Below, piece after piece: positions 12,684 through 24,403 of a DNA stretch of 64,000 bases (position 1 is its first letter; every line of letters starts with the position of its first letter). The position numbers were made by a program, and so were the translations under genes. The notes beneath the pieces are model-generated. The model was not told the origin of the DNA. It worked only from the letters and a program-made list of their open reading frames with translations, and ran no database searches. Source of the DNA: Isoetes taiwanensis (lineage: Eukaryota > Streptophyta > Lycopodiopsida > Isoetales > Isoetaceae); NCBI GenBank assembly GCA_021234155.1, contig JAJEKV010000027.1, positions 6,905,035 through 6,969,034 of the forward strand, given 5' to 3'.

Positions 12684-14860
12684 CTAATCTCTCTGAAGAT
12701 GAGATATAGATTTGGCGCCTAACTCTTGATTCTCGTCTGGTAGAGTTGGTAAGACAACCAATCTCATCTTGATAAAGTTCACAGCCTTCTTGTCTATGTC
12801 AATGGCTACACAATTGCGGCCCTTCTTACATGCACACGGGATTGTTGTACCAGAGCCAAAAAAAGCATCAAGCACCCAATCTCCTGGACGTGAGAACATG
12901 TCAAGAAGATGATCGATAAGCTTTTGTGGCTTCTGGTAATGATTATCTTGCCTTGTGCACTAGGGTCCTGCAGCTTTTGCAACACCGCTGGAAACTCTAA
13001 GACATTTGAAAAATCTTGGTAGGCTGTTGTATTAAAATGTTCCATGGTTCGCTTTCCATCGAAACTCCAGTAAGCAACATGGAGATATTCCACCTTGCTT
13101 AGCAACCTGGGTCCTCCACCATGGTAATTAATATTTATTTTGTACTTATAGAAATAAAAGTAGTACAGTTAGCAATAAAAACTAAACACGGATCCAATGA
13201 GGTAACTAGGACTGAATGCATCGTATTCCAGAATAGAAAATAAAAACAAGAAGGTCAACATGTAAGCAACTTCAACAATAGAATCGAAACATGAATGAAA
13301 GTAATAAACAACTGTATTCCATAATAAGAACCTTACCAGACCATGTTTTTGTAACCTGCTTGTACAGGGGATCCGAAGTGATTTTTGAAGGTGGATTCCA
13401 CAAGTCCTGCTTGCATGCTCGAGTGAAACACATCAAGATGCTAATGCTTGGCTATTATGATCTGTTTAATGCCGTCAATGAACGCATTAAATTCAGAGTT
13501 TTTGAAGGGCTGATCATCTAACAGATCTCCTGTAGTTTGAAGCCATATGGAAGGTCTGCTATGACTGAAGTAAAATACTGTGGCTTTATACATTCAATCA
13601 ATTTCGTGCAGTCCCCATGAATGATCGAAAACAGATACTAAATCTCTCATAGTCGGACAGCTCGGCATCTACAATTCGCCTATCCACTAATGACCTCTCC
13701 TCACAGGCTGTCCTTACCAAGTGCGTGAAGCCCTCTAGTAGGTCTTTATTCTTCTTTTTGCTCTGTAACAAGAAAATATTATTGCAATAATGTAATACAT
13801 AGAAGCTACAGAAGAAAACGACGTACCCAGCCCTCAAAATTTGGAGCATATTGAATGATGCGTTCGTCAGAAGTGACAACAGGATAAAGTTCTTTACATT
13901 TCTCCCAGGTATTTACGTTTAATTGTTCCATCAAACATGTTTGACGTTCTTTTGACTGAAATACAACAAAGACAACAAAAAAAAAACCAAAACATCTTGA
14001 AAAAAGAAAGACAAAAGATGCAAAACTAGTTTTGTATTCTGAAATATACATTCGCTCAAAAGTGTATTCCTAAATACACTTTTGCTCTAGTGAAAAGCAA
14101 ATGTATATTCCAAAATACACTTTCGCTTTACACTACAGTAAAAGTGTTTGTTTTACAGTAAAACAAAAGTGTTTCGGAATACACTTTTGCTGTAGTGTAA
14201 AGCAAACATGTACTACGAAAAACACTTTCGCTTTTCGAAAGAACTAACGTGTATTTCAGAATAACAATATGTATTGAAGTTAAGATCAAACTTACTTATG
14301 TAATTCCTTGGATATTTCTTCCAACATAAAGACCTTGTCCACAACTTTTTTCAGCAGGCTTTCTAGCAACTCCATGTCTGTAAAGCCTTACATTTCTCTC
14401 CAGATGGTTATGGTCACCTCTTTTTTTAGCACGTTGAAACCCTTCTTCTTGTCTGATACCTTCCCTTTTCTTTTCAATTCCCCCCACTCAAACATATTAA
14501 AATTTTCGTTTTGGAGTTCCCAGATCTGCAATTGCAAATGGAGGGTTGTTAATGCAAGACAATGGCAATTAAACAAAAAAGACTCATTTTGAAATACAGG
14601 ACATCCTTACTCGGTCGTCTCTAAAAGCAAGTTGGAACCAATTGTCATGGCTTATCAGTGATTGCCTTTTGTTAGCCTCGTCGTACTTAAAGCAGCATTC
14701 AATACGACTCCTTTAGCTCCAAAGAGTTGGCCGATTTCTTGATGTCGTCACCGTATTTTTCTTTGAAGATTATATACTCTCTATGCATAAATCTTATCTT
14801 GTCGACGAAGCTCATTGTGAGTTTGTACTCGTTGTGCATGTTGGCAATGATTTATGCTTA
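12684..14860 (-). pseudogene. Beta-class N4/N6 DNA amino-methyltransferase-like gene, 5 exons, broken
   Basis: Deduced minus exons: 14611-~14856, 14296-14525, 13827-13955 (exactly 43 codons), 13337-13762, 12684-13106, all with GT/AG borders. Near 13622 it reads IHGDCTKLIECI, then the catalytic motif IV region VIADLPYGF (DLPY, usual DPPY). The last exon has YQKPQKLIDHLLDMF and the SAM-binding motif I PGDWVLDAFFGSGTT, then CVAIDIDKKAVNFI. Motif IV before motif I is the beta-class order, used by bacterial N4C/N6A enzymes. N-terminal exons are lysine/glutamate-rich and unrecognised. Breaks: shifts near 13625, 13530 and 12950, a stop (TAG) in exon 4, a stop near 14385, and one in exon 1. An N4-cytosine methyltransferase of this general type is known from the liverwort Marchantia. 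The methyltransferase domain is sure; pseudogene versus sequencing error is open. Confidence 0.75.
14040..14280. repeat. Cluster of GTATTCC/GGAATAC palindromes, intronic
   Basis: Several near-palindromes of the form AAGTGTATTCC-x-AAATACACTT, with complementary GCTTTACACTACAG/CTGTAGTGTAAAGC arms, lie between exons 2 and 3 of the methyltransferase-like gene. The region can fold extensively. Confidence 0.8.
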
Positions 14861-14959
14861 CTTCATCTGTCAAGCCATAGTAGCCTTACAAAAACTAGCA
14901 TTTGCAAGTAAAAATATGAAACTTTGAAGTAGAGTGAAAAAACACGCTGTCCACTTTTA

Positions 14960-15260
14960 AAACAGCAAAAGTGTATTCTGGAATACATGTTGGTTATACA
15001 GGAAAAGCAAAAGTGTATTCCAAAATACACTTTCTCCTTAGAGAAAAACAAAAAGTTGTATTTAGACACTTTTGTTTTTCTTTAAAGCAACGGAATACAT
15101 TCTGCTCTGAAGCCAAAGTGTATTCCAGAATACACTTTTGGCTTCAGAGAAAAACAAAAGTGTATTCTGAAATATACTTTTGCTTCAAAGTGTATTTCGA
15201 AACACACTTTAGCTAGTCCTAGAAAGAAATATTATATTCCGGAATAGGGTTCAACACTTC
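14960..15260. repeat. Second cluster of GTATTCC/GGAATAC palindromes
   Basis: The same family of palindromes, for example AAAGTGTATTCCAGAATACA at about 15115, occurs five to six times upstream of the methyltransferase-like gene, often flanked by GCTTCAGAG-type arms. Single copies also occur near 15485-15500. Confidence 0.8.
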
Positions 15261-15526
15261 ACAAATTCTCGTACAATGTACTTTTTGCACTCACCTCTCC
15301 ATGATATCTCTATGCAAAACGGAATACAGTCTCTGCAATTAATTTCGAAGGTGATGGCGGTGGCGACTAGAGCTGTGAGGCTGGAATATAAAAGTGAGGG
15401 TGCCAAAATTTCTTTTTAAAGGTCGCCCCTGAACCCTTCTACTCTTCTATATAAAATGGAATACGCTTGACTGTCCCGCTCTTGTGTATTCCGGAATAGG
15501 TTTTAGTTTTCTTTGATTTTTTTTTT
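15261..15526. other. No gene seen
   Basis: Spacer between the palindrome cluster and the foldback. It carries isolated GGAATAC motifs and nothing else recognised. Confidence 0.5.
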
Positions 15527-16146
15527 GCCACACAAACCATTAACATCCAACATATAAAAATTAAATCCCCCAACACATAACAACCAACACATAACAACCA
15601 TTGACATTAACAATCAACACATAACTACCATTGACATTAATTAACACAACCATTGGGTCTAACACATTTAAATTAAAATCCCCCTTAAACCCCCTTTGGT
15701 TTGGGTGCATATTCACACGGGGGGTGACTCCGGGCAACGAGAGCTGTTGGATAGGCATATTCGCCCCTTATTCCTTAATCTATACCGTACATAAAGTTCC
15801 TCGTTTGTGGGGTATGCAAGTACAAAATTTGCTATACTGTATAACAAGATTCGCAAAATACTATAAGATTTCAAGCGAGAATACTATATGGTGTTGATTT
15901 AAATGCGTGCAAAATACAATTATGAAGGCTCTCGGCTGCCCTCGTCGTCACCCAATCGGTGTGAATATGCACCCAAACCAAAGGGGTTTAAGGGGATTTT
16001 AATTTAAATGTGTTAGACCCAATGGTTGTGTTAATTAATGTCAATGGTAGTTATGTGTTGATTGTTAATGTCAATGGTTGTTATGTGTTGGTTGTTATGT
16101 GTTGGGGATTTAATTTTATATGTTGGATGTTAATGGTTTGTGTTGC
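15527..16146. mobile_element. Foldback element with ~190-bp inverted arms
   Basis: The left arm (about 15527-15722) and right arm (about 15956-16146) are near-perfect reverse complements, extending with indels to 15741/15931. The left arm holds ATAACAACCAACACATAACA-type repeats. About 190 bp of unrelated sequence separates them. No transposase is encoded. Outer flanks carry T-rich/A-rich runs and I could not define a target duplication. A MITE/foldback or a long hairpin RNA locus are the options. Confidence 0.88.
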
Positions 16147-16914
16147 AAAAATTTTGGTTCTTCTTCGGCCTTAGGGGACGCCCGGTGTGACAAAAACTTT
16201 AGAATTCAAACCAGAAAAAAACTAGAATTCATTTAAGGCTTTCATCACCTGTAGCTTTTGAATTTGATCACAATAAAACAAATAGAACATAAGTAAAATT
16301 TACCATAAAGATAGAGCAGATTGATCCCTTATTAAAAAGTCATAAAGTTTGCAACACAAAGAAGACCCCTGTTATTATGCTACATATTGTTACTTACGCT
16401 ACAACTATTTCTCTTTCACAATGACACCATTGTTTATCAATCCATATGATTTTGGATGCTCCATCTCTAGCTTAAAGGTAATGCATGATTCACCTTACGG
16501 TTTGATTAAAGTTCCAAACCTTCAATATAAATGCATTCTTGTGGCCACTGTTTGACTGATCTACGTGACATGGAAAAGGGCGTGGAATAATCCGCCTGTT
16601 GTGTGCATAAGAATCCATTTGTTGATTGAAGCTAAAGGCTGGCTACTATGAACAATCCGTGCCGGGGAATATCCAAGAGTTGGAAGCAAACAGAGGGCCT
16701 AAACTTGAATCTGCAAACAAATCTTAGGAACGAAACAAAAGGGGGTTTTGGCAAAGACTACATTGTAGAATCAGGAAACCAATACCTTGTAAAAAAAAAA
16801 CATTATGCTAACTGAAGAAACATTAAAAAACAAATACCTTTGTAAGTGTGAGCAAAAAATCCATCTCGTGGTAGTAAAATCCACTCCGGCAATAAGAATC
16901 CAAGAGGGCAAGTA
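16147..16914. other. No gene seen
   Basis: AT-rich sequence with only short unrecognised ORFs. Confidence 0.5.
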
Positions 16915-17080
16915 CACATGCGTATGCACACATGCACATACATGCACACATGCACATGCACTTGCACTTGCACTTGCACTTGCACTTGCACATGCACAAT
17001 ACACATGCACATGCACACACATGCACATGCATGTGCACATGCACATGCATACACATGCGCAGTGTTCATGCACAAACACA
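16915..17080. repeat. TGCACT/ACATGC compound microsatellite
   Basis: Hexanucleotide runs of CACTTG (five to six units) embedded in degenerate ACATGC repeats. The overlapping His-Thr/Cys-Met-rich reading frames on both strands come from the repeat and are not genes. Confidence 0.95.
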
Positions 17081-17348
17081 TGCAGAGAAAGACAACAACC
17101 CTCGGATTGTTCCCACCAAGGAAAATCAACGGCCCATAAATGGTGCACTCTAGAAATACTATTTAGTACACCTCAACGAATACAACAACGAAATCATAGA
17201 AAAACCATGTGAAAAAGCGTATAAAAATCTAAAAGTAACCCCCTGTTATTGTGCTACATATTCTACTTTAACAGTGTGGTCTTTTATTCTGGAATAACAA
17301 TCGTTCTACAGTCGAGAATGTTGCTCATGTCTTCCTACTATTTCGCAG

Positions 17349-17660
17349 TTGTTGAAGATGGTAAATCGCTTTGTGAACAAAATTCCACCACCTTTTGTTG
17401 TCTCCAGTTCCTCTAGTTCGGAAGAAACACTTGGCCAGAACGTGTTTTCTCCTAATGCCCATGCTAATCTGACTCCTACCTCGACAAGATCCTTGTTGCT
17501 TCTCAAAGACACTCTGAGTCTAGCAAGTGGTAGACTGCCACCACCTTTCCAACCGTCACTACGTCGAGTAAGAAGTAGACCACCCCCTCCCTACACAGCA
17601 TCACTGCATGTACATAGCAGGCTTCCACCATCTTTTGTTCCATCCCCCGAAACTACATAG
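17349..17660 (+). CDS. Unrecognised proline-rich ORF
   Basis: 103 codons with a Ser-rich stretch and a degenerate repeated motif, GRLPPPFQPS, RPPPPYTAS, RLPPSFVPS; the motif continues past the stop as RLPPPFVFSP. Repeat-structured reading suggests a once-longer protein or chance low complexity. No domain, promoter or introns recognised. Confidence 0.25.
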   Translation: MLKMVNRFVNKIPPPFVVSSSSSSEETLGQNVFSPNAHANLTPTSTRSLLLLKDTLSLASGRLPPPFQPSLRRVRSRPPPPYTASLHVHSRLPPSFVPSPETT

Positions 17661-17796
17661 GCTCCACCTCAACAAATGATTCAGAACAGGCTACCCCCAC
17701 CATTTGTTTTTTCTCCTGCTTCGGGCAGAAATACAAAGACTGTAGAATGCCTCAAAAGAATATGAGATTCTCCACAACTTCTCTCATCACGACTTT

Positions 17797-17880
17797 TTTT
17801 TTTTTTTTTTTTTTTTTTATGCTATCTCTTGGTTTCTTGTATTGACTCTACTACTTGTAATCCTTCTGTTAGTTTTTTTG
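17797..17880 (-). mobile_element. Poly(A) end of a minus-strand retroposon
   Basis: A pure T run of about 24 nt (17797-17820), the complement of a poly(A) tail, followed rightwards by ATGCTATCTCTTGG. The element body and target duplication could not be delimited. Confidence 0.4.
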
Positions 17881-18024
17881 CCCCATTGGTTGCTGGATCT
17901 TAAACTATTGCTATCTCCTTTATTATAAGACTTTTAATGTTTTCTTTTATCTATTTCTTAAGTTTCCTTTTTTGTAAAACCTTTGGGCTTACGACCACGT
18001 TAGGGTTTTCCTATAATCGGGCTA

Positions 18025-18558
18025 GTGATGGCCGGAGATGTCTTTCTGCATGCACACACAGGCTGGCTCTTGCAAGGTGGTGAGATCAACGGACGGATCT
18101 CCTTGGACAGAATCCTGACCGACTTCCTAGTACCTCATATAAACCGGTTGGTTGTTTCTAGTTTTTCCTTGATTCTCCTTTTCACCGTCGCCCAATCCTG
18201 TACCTGGTTCCTGTGTATGGGAAGGAAGAAGGGTGGCTTAAACAAAGCCACGATTCTCAAGTTACAAATGGAAAAGAGCCTAGCTGAAAAGAGGAAAAGC
18301 TTGTTTGATTATCATAAACCTGCAAAAGCAATGACCAAGCTTGTTTCTAAAGAAGTGCCTAATCTTGAAGGCGGGAGCAGTTCTGCCCAGAATCAGCAAC
18401 TTTCAGCTATTAAAAACCTTGTTTCTGCTGTGAATTCTCCCATTGTCATTAGTTCGGATGAACAAGCTGCTTCTACGGATGCTCACTCTCATGATGCTGA
18501 TCTAATTGACGATTCCGGACCTGCCAAGGCTTCCACTCAGGTTTTAGAGTTATCTTAA
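18025..18558 (+). CDS. Unrecognised basic ORF, 177 codons
   Basis: An internal Met begins MGRKKGGLNKATILKLQMEK, a basic, possibly nuclear segment, followed by a Ser/Ala/Asp-rich tail. The part before that Met is hydrophobic and may be spurious. The ORF ends with a donor-like CAGGTTTTAG just before its stop, so it could be a first exon. It is longer than most chance ORFs here, but no family is recognised. Confidence 0.3.
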   Translation: MMAGDVFLHAHTGWLLQGGEINGRISLDRILTDFLVPHINRLVVSSFSLILLFTVAQSCTWFLCMGRKKGGLNKATILKLQMEKSLAEKRKSLFDYHKPAKAMTKLVSKEVPNLEGGSSSAQNQQLSAIKNLVSAVNSPIVISSDEQAASTDAHSHDADLIDDSGPAKASTQVLELS

Positions 18559-20707
18559 TTTTCCTTGTTTCTGTTTTCTACCCTGATGTTGAAGTTTCCC
18601 CGGATTCAGACTCTTGATCTTCCGATTGGTCCGTGTTCTTGTGTATTCCTCTTTTAGCTTGTCTTTGCTTTTTACTGTTGTTATTGTTTGGATCTCTCTT
18701 ATTAAGATTTCCCTTTTCCTGCCGCTGTTAATGTTTGGATCAGAATGTTACTGGTATACTTAGAACTTTGGTTGCACATCTGAACACCTGGTTTTTTAAG
18801 CTTAGTCTCTCTAGGCTTCGGCTGCTCCTACATCTCTATTTACTATATTTTATGCTGCTCTAAGCTTAGGATTATGTTATACATGCGTATAGTGGCTTGA
18901 TCTTTGTTTAAAATTTCACTTGGGGTTCTTATGCTTATGTACATTTTTTTGATTGATTCTTTAAGTTAGACCGCTTTGTCAAGCTGTAGACTGCTCTTGC
19001 ATATTAATCTATCCATTTCTTAACTACTCTAAGCTTTGGATGCAACTGTCCATACTTTTGATGGCTTGATATAATAGTCTCTGCAGATGTTCATTAGAGG
19101 TCTCACATATGTCTTCATCAGGGTTCCAACATTCCTCCATTAGAGAACCAGTTCTTTAAGGTTGCTTTGGTCAGTTTTTGCATCTTCATGATGGCTCAAT
19201 TCGTTATAAAAGCTACCAGATATAATTGTGTTGTATTCGTACAAAGATCCTTTGCTATTCTAGAGTGCTTAGTTTACTTCTTCCCTGCTGAATAAGTTAT
19301 AGATTTAGACCCGTACAATATTGATTGCACTACGTAACTGACGGCCAGTGGCTCCAGCTATCATTCTGCCCAAAATTAGCTATGGCATCTAAAACAAGAA
19401 AATTTCTTACCTGGTCTATCGCATTTAGAAGGATTGGCCCAGTCAGTAGGCATAATGTTGTAGTATCATGCTTTAAACTCTAGTACTACTCAAGATTCTG
19501 TAAGTTAGCCCTCTTTTTCAAAATGTAGACTACTCTTTCATGTCAAACTATCCATTTCTTAACTACTCTAGGCTTTTGATGCAGTTGTCCATTCTTCTGA
19601 TGGCTTGAATAAGTCTCACTTAGTAAAACATGTGGTTTGTTTTCTGTTTTGGTAATGTTGTCAGTATTCGGGCCTATTGGATCCTCTTAATTATGCCTTG
19701 TACTAAGAACCTTAATTCCTCTAAGTGCATATATTGTTTAACTTATTTCTGAAAGATATTATTGGCCGAGTTATTGTGGTGAAAGGCGATAAGCCGGTTT
19801 TGTCCATTGCTTACCTGTTACCCAGTTGTTGGGCAACCATTTTAATGCTTGTCTAATTTCTTGTGGTGCAGGTAACCGGACTGAACCCTCCATACGTTTG
19901 CTTGATGTTTTTCGGAGCAAAGGTTTTGCTTAATTATATGAGAGTCGACTCTAAATGGATCTGCAAGTCTTTTGCTATGAACTTCCTATTTGGTGATATT
20001 CTGCAATCTCTCTGGTTGAGTTAAAGTAATTTCTGTTTTATCTATTTTGACGTTTACAGTGGATTTATCCTGACTTTAACTTTTAAATATTTGATATATT
20101 TATTCTAGTGTTGTCTAGGAACACATATTTAATTAATGGCATTCCTTTCTTCACGCAAGTCTTACTCTGTTCTTTGCTTTGCTTGTCTTGATATACTACT
20201 GTACTTCTTTAAAATATCTTTTGGGCTATGTCTAAGTTATCTTCCTATGATGTTTCATTTCCATGATTCTTAATTTATCTAGGTTCCATATTTGTGTATG
20301 ATGTCTAGTATTTCATCCATGTTTGCTTTTGTTATCTTTTACAATGTTTCTGCTCAAATCAACTCAATTCTGTATGATAATCTTTCGCTTTCACTCGGTT
20401 GCATATCTTTTGGCTTATTTATCTTGATGCTTTCATTGTTCTTTATAGTGTCAAAAGGGTTTTGGTCAATATTTGTTCACCAATCTCCTGTTTATTTAGT
20501 TCATTTGTCTTAATTGATCTTTCTTAAGTTTTGATTTCTTAAATATATTTTTACCATTTATTTTTTGACCCTTCACAAGGCTTGGATTGGATTGTGCACC
20601 TAATCTTATCTAAGGCTGCATTTCAAAGGCTTTTTATTCCAAAAGGGATCTGAAGTCTTAAATGTCTGTATATCTAGTCTAGGCTAGTATATTTCAGGCT
20701 TTTGGGG
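18559..20707. other. Gene-free, with a diverged ~118-bp repeat
   Basis: T-rich sequence that looks intronic or decayed. 18961-19080 and 19500-19620 are related direct copies sharing CTATCCATTTCTTAACTACT and GATGGCTTGA. No coding exon recognised. Confidence 0.55.
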
Positions 20708-21340
20708 GTTTTTTTTTTTTTTTTTTTTTTTTTTGAGGCAAGATATTTTTGATTTTATTAATAAAGTATGGTATACAACCTTATTTCAAAGCCTCTCAAC
20801 AGGCTAGATAGGAAATATTGGCACCACACCCAAACAGGAGGATGGTGAAGAGCTAACTAACAAAGTACTGGAATAAGAAAAGCTCTCCATCTTCTGTGAT
20901 GTCTCTAGTACTATGGCGAGCCTGCCAATAGGCCTCTGCTTCTTCCCATTAACAAAACATACTAAAGGGGCTTCTCTTAGGGTGAAAGCATGCTAGGGTG
21001 TACCATCTAAAGTTCTTTTTAGGGAGTGCAAAACTACCCAAAAAGGTACCCAGTACTGGGTACTAAGAACTGCATAAATGCCTCAATAAACAATAAGTTT
21101 TAGAGTTGGTTCATTCATTTTAGTCTCTAAGAGTATTGTTATCCTCAACTACTATAGATTGACATGTTGTTGACCTTCAATTCAAAATTTTTGGATTGAT
21201 TGTAATGGGAAGAAAAAACAGAAAGTACCAGTTTTAAAAGTACCCAGTGTAGGTACTTTTGAGGGTTCCAAAAGTGGTACACCGTAGCATGCTTTCACCC
21301 CTTATTTTTCCGTCCATTAGCAGCACTTCAATCATCCTGC
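20708..21340 (-). mobile_element. 3' end of a minus-strand poly(A) retroposon, split by a MITE
   Basis: A T run at 20708-20734 (poly(A) on the minus strand) is followed by the 3' sequence of a retroposon. Its ACTTTATTAATAAAATC stretch, read on the minus strand, resembles the ending of the L1-type copy near 38470. Sequence on either side of the MITE at 20980-21300 joins up if the MITE is removed. The 5' limit is unknown. Confidence 0.5.
20980..21300. mobile_element. MITE, 321 bp, with CTTA target duplication
   Basis: Terminal inverted repeats GGGTGAAAGCATGCTAgGGT and its complement (about 26 bp, ending GGTGTACCA) bound a non-coding 321-bp element. CTTA stands directly on both sides (20976-20979, 21301-21304); read as TTA it would fit a PIF/Harbinger-type 3-bp duplication. 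Subterminal GGTACCCAGTACTGGGTACT forms a second palindrome. Non-autonomous DNA transposon. Confidence 0.85.
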
Positions 21341-21938
21341 AATTTGGGTGTCAGACACAACCCAAGATAAGAGTCTACCGCAGGTGCTTGTCACAACCAA
21401 ATCAAATAGAGGAAACACTACACTGGAACTAGGGCCCTTCCTTACAGATGAGGGCATGGAGATAGCTTACTTCATCCCGTGCGTTAACTTGGCTTGCACC
21501 ATCTCATGCTGCTTCCACAAGCCTACCCAAGAGGGTGGTCTGTTCGCTCCCTCTACACACCTTGATCTGCCAGTATAGACCCGAGTTCCATAGTGATCCA
21601 ACTGTTACCTGGTCTCCCGTCCATGGTTTGCTGGAACCCCTAAGTTTCGATCTGCCTGTTCTTGCACTAGCTTGTTGAATCTAGTCTTCCCCTACTGGGA
21701 TAGGGGATGGTTGCCAGCAAAGTAACTCCACAGCCTTTGTAAACCCAAAGTGCAACAAGCAGCCATAGCCACATACCTCTGGAGTATATAAGACTCTGGG
21801 CAGTCACCAAGCTGTTTGTGAGGCCCAAGAATACTACTAAAGCACCCAACACAGAAGCCCTGTCTGCTTGTCCGGAGCTGAAAGATTATGCTTTAATAGT
21901 ATTCAAGATCCTTGCTAGCATCTGCAAAACAGGACAAA
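21305..21938. other. No gene seen
   Basis: Unrecognised sequence into which the Gypsy element inserted. Sequence after 35249 is its continuation. Confidence 0.5.
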
Positions 21939-21943
21939 CTAGG

Positions 21944-23533
21944 TGTGACGTCCCCTACTCCTTATACGATGCCCGCATCGTATTCGAAGGAGGAGCATTC
22001 CCCCTGGCAGCTGCCTGACAGGGGCCATCCACCTGACTCCACTCCCATGGGGGGTAGAGCCAGCAAGGGAAGAGTGGATGTGTCATTCATCCGTCTTCCA
22101 TCGGATCGACCTATCTGCGGAAGCGTAATAAACAAACATGAGCACAACTAATAATATACAACACAATCACCATAACAATAGCAACATCACAGGGTCAGCA
22201 ATACCTTCATAACAATAATACAAAGGAAAGATCCTACCCAGGGCTCGGACTCAAGGGGATGGTGGCGGCTAGGCCTCGAGTTCATTGCGGACGAGAATTC
22301 ATGGCAATGGATTTGGGCGGCATAGATTATGGCTTAGGGTAGTCCACTCCATCCGCCCCTCCGGTGCACACTTTGCGAGTAGGTGAAAAGTGTTGGGACT
22401 TGGCCAGTAGCTGCGGTGAATAGCCGGAGGGGCTACTACTGGCGGGTTGCATCTCCCCAACCCCGATGAGGCGGGAAGAGAGCTGCCTCTCCTCCGGAGG
22501 TATCCATGCTCATCGCAGAGGCGGCTAGGGGGCCACCGCCCTTATTCGACTTGAACTCACCGGGAAGGTCATGTCCACCACCCCACAGTGTCGAGCTCAT
22601 GCCTTGCCCACACGCAGGTGACAAGCCATTAAGCCTAGCCGGCCAAAAGACCCCGATAGGCTTTACTACCGGAGGGGTCAGTCCAGCGATGAGACAAGTT
22701 CCTCCTTATCAACCAGCCTTGCCCCTTCACCCACGACCGGGTGGGCTCCTGTACACGGGCGCATTTATGTGGGAACTAAGGTGCTATGCTAGGAGCATCT
22801 TCTACACAGCCTTTAGGTCTCTACCCCCTTCCCACAACAAGGAGATCACGAGTGAAATACATGCAATATCACGTAACGCGAGATAGAGAATCATATCAAT
22901 CTATCTACTTAACATCCAATGTTAGGTTCATTCGTTAGAGTCTCGGATCTAGGGATCTACAAGGCTTCGAGAGATGATCTAACATACTAAACCGCATATT
23001 GCCACTTTGAAAGGCGGTTTTGCACAACGTAACAACTAGATACACTCCCTTGGCTTGCTCCCCGATCCTCGGAAGGCGTCCATGCTCCCGATCTTGCGAA
23101 GGCAAATTTGCTACTCGGCAACTTTGTTGTGCAAATCCGACTTTTGAACTGGCAATGCGATTCGAGCCTTACCTTGGCGAATTGGCCCGGAAAGCCCTAA
23201 TTGCGAAAGAGGAAAGGGAGCTCTAGAAACCCTAATTGGCAAAGTGAAAGGAGAGCTAGGGTCTAGGGTTTTAGCCCTTATATAGACCCTATCTAGGTTA
23301 GGGCATCCACATGGGCAAATGGCTTTAAGCCATTTGGAAATGGATGAACAAGGAACCTTTTGTTGTGTATGTTTAATTACATACCCAACATCCAAGGTTG
23401 CCCCCTAGGTGCAACCTTTAGCTCCTAGGTGCAACATTGTCCTACTCTCAAGTACATGTCACTTGTGACATGTAATGTGTGACGATGGCAGATATAATAT
23501 ACGTGTTAGGTATATTATCTTTGGAACGTCACA
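21944..23533 (-). repeat. Gypsy 3' LTR
   Basis: 1590 bp bounded by TGTGACGT/ACGTCACA, homologous throughout to 33641-35244. A TATA box (TCTATATAAGGG on the minus strand) is at about 23277-23288. All ORFs inside it are incidental. Small indels against the other LTR cluster at 22250-22700, 22990-23170 and 23480-23525. Confidence 0.95.
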
Positions 23534-24403
23534 TTCTCCCCACCTTGACTTGATGCTGTCCTCAGCATCACGCGTCTCCCCACCTTGGGTACTCATATCC
23601 ATATTATGTTAATCACCTCAGGTAATATTTATAGTTTACTGTAATTGTACTATGGTGAGAGGCTCTTCCGTCCTCTACTTCATAATCGACTATAAACAAT
23701 ATTAACATCAATTATAGCTTTAAGGTTTTAACTAAAAACTTCTCGTCGCCTCCTCACAACACATTATGGCAAAACTATGCGTTGTGAGTTCTTGTAGCGC
23801 TACCCTCCTGCCGCTCGGTCCATCTAGTTGCCTGCAGGATGTACGCTACGTTAGTACATATTTAATTATTATTATAAGGGTTGGTTGTAAGGGAACCACC
23901 CATTAAATACAATTATATGGATGCAAGGCATATCTCTTCGGCATAGGAAGATTATGTTTCTCCCATCCTGGCCGAAGAGACAGCGCCCTATTATGCCTAT
24001 ATGCCGCTCATGCCTACACCTGTAGTTGCCTAGCGTGGGACTTGGGTCCTTCCCGTATATGGGGCGTGAAGGGCCCTCCCCCGTAGGCATTGACTAGAGG
24101 TGCTTTTCCTATCAATGCATACCTGAATGACCTCTTTTCTCTCGAGGTCGTCTACTTCCGTGGGACAGAAGTAGACTTCTAACCTACCTTCCACTCAAAC
24201 AAGCGGAAACGCGGTCATGCCTACATTGACATTACACCATGCCCTAGAGAGCACCGTAGTGGTCTCATCATCGGTAACAACGCATGCAACCCATGCCTAG
24301 CGTAGGCTGCATGCGTAGATTAGCCTTAGCTACACATGCTTAAATCCAAACCCAAATCGACATGCCTGAGCCGATTTCTTGGTTGCTGATGTCGACTACT
24401 TGA
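23534..24403 (-). other. PPT and 3' UTR of the Gypsy element
   Basis: The polypurine tract reads GGTGGGGAGAA on the minus strand at 23534-23544, directly before the 3' LTR. The remaining 850 bp between it and the chromodomain stop has no supported ORF. Confidence 0.75.

Noticed and set aside
16771-17212. Cys/His/Met-rich ORFs in five frames
   Set aside because: Generated by the TGCACT/ACATGC microsatellite.
21911-23395. ORFs inside the LTRs
   Set aside because: The same small ORFs recur in both LTRs without homology and are broken by indels between copies.
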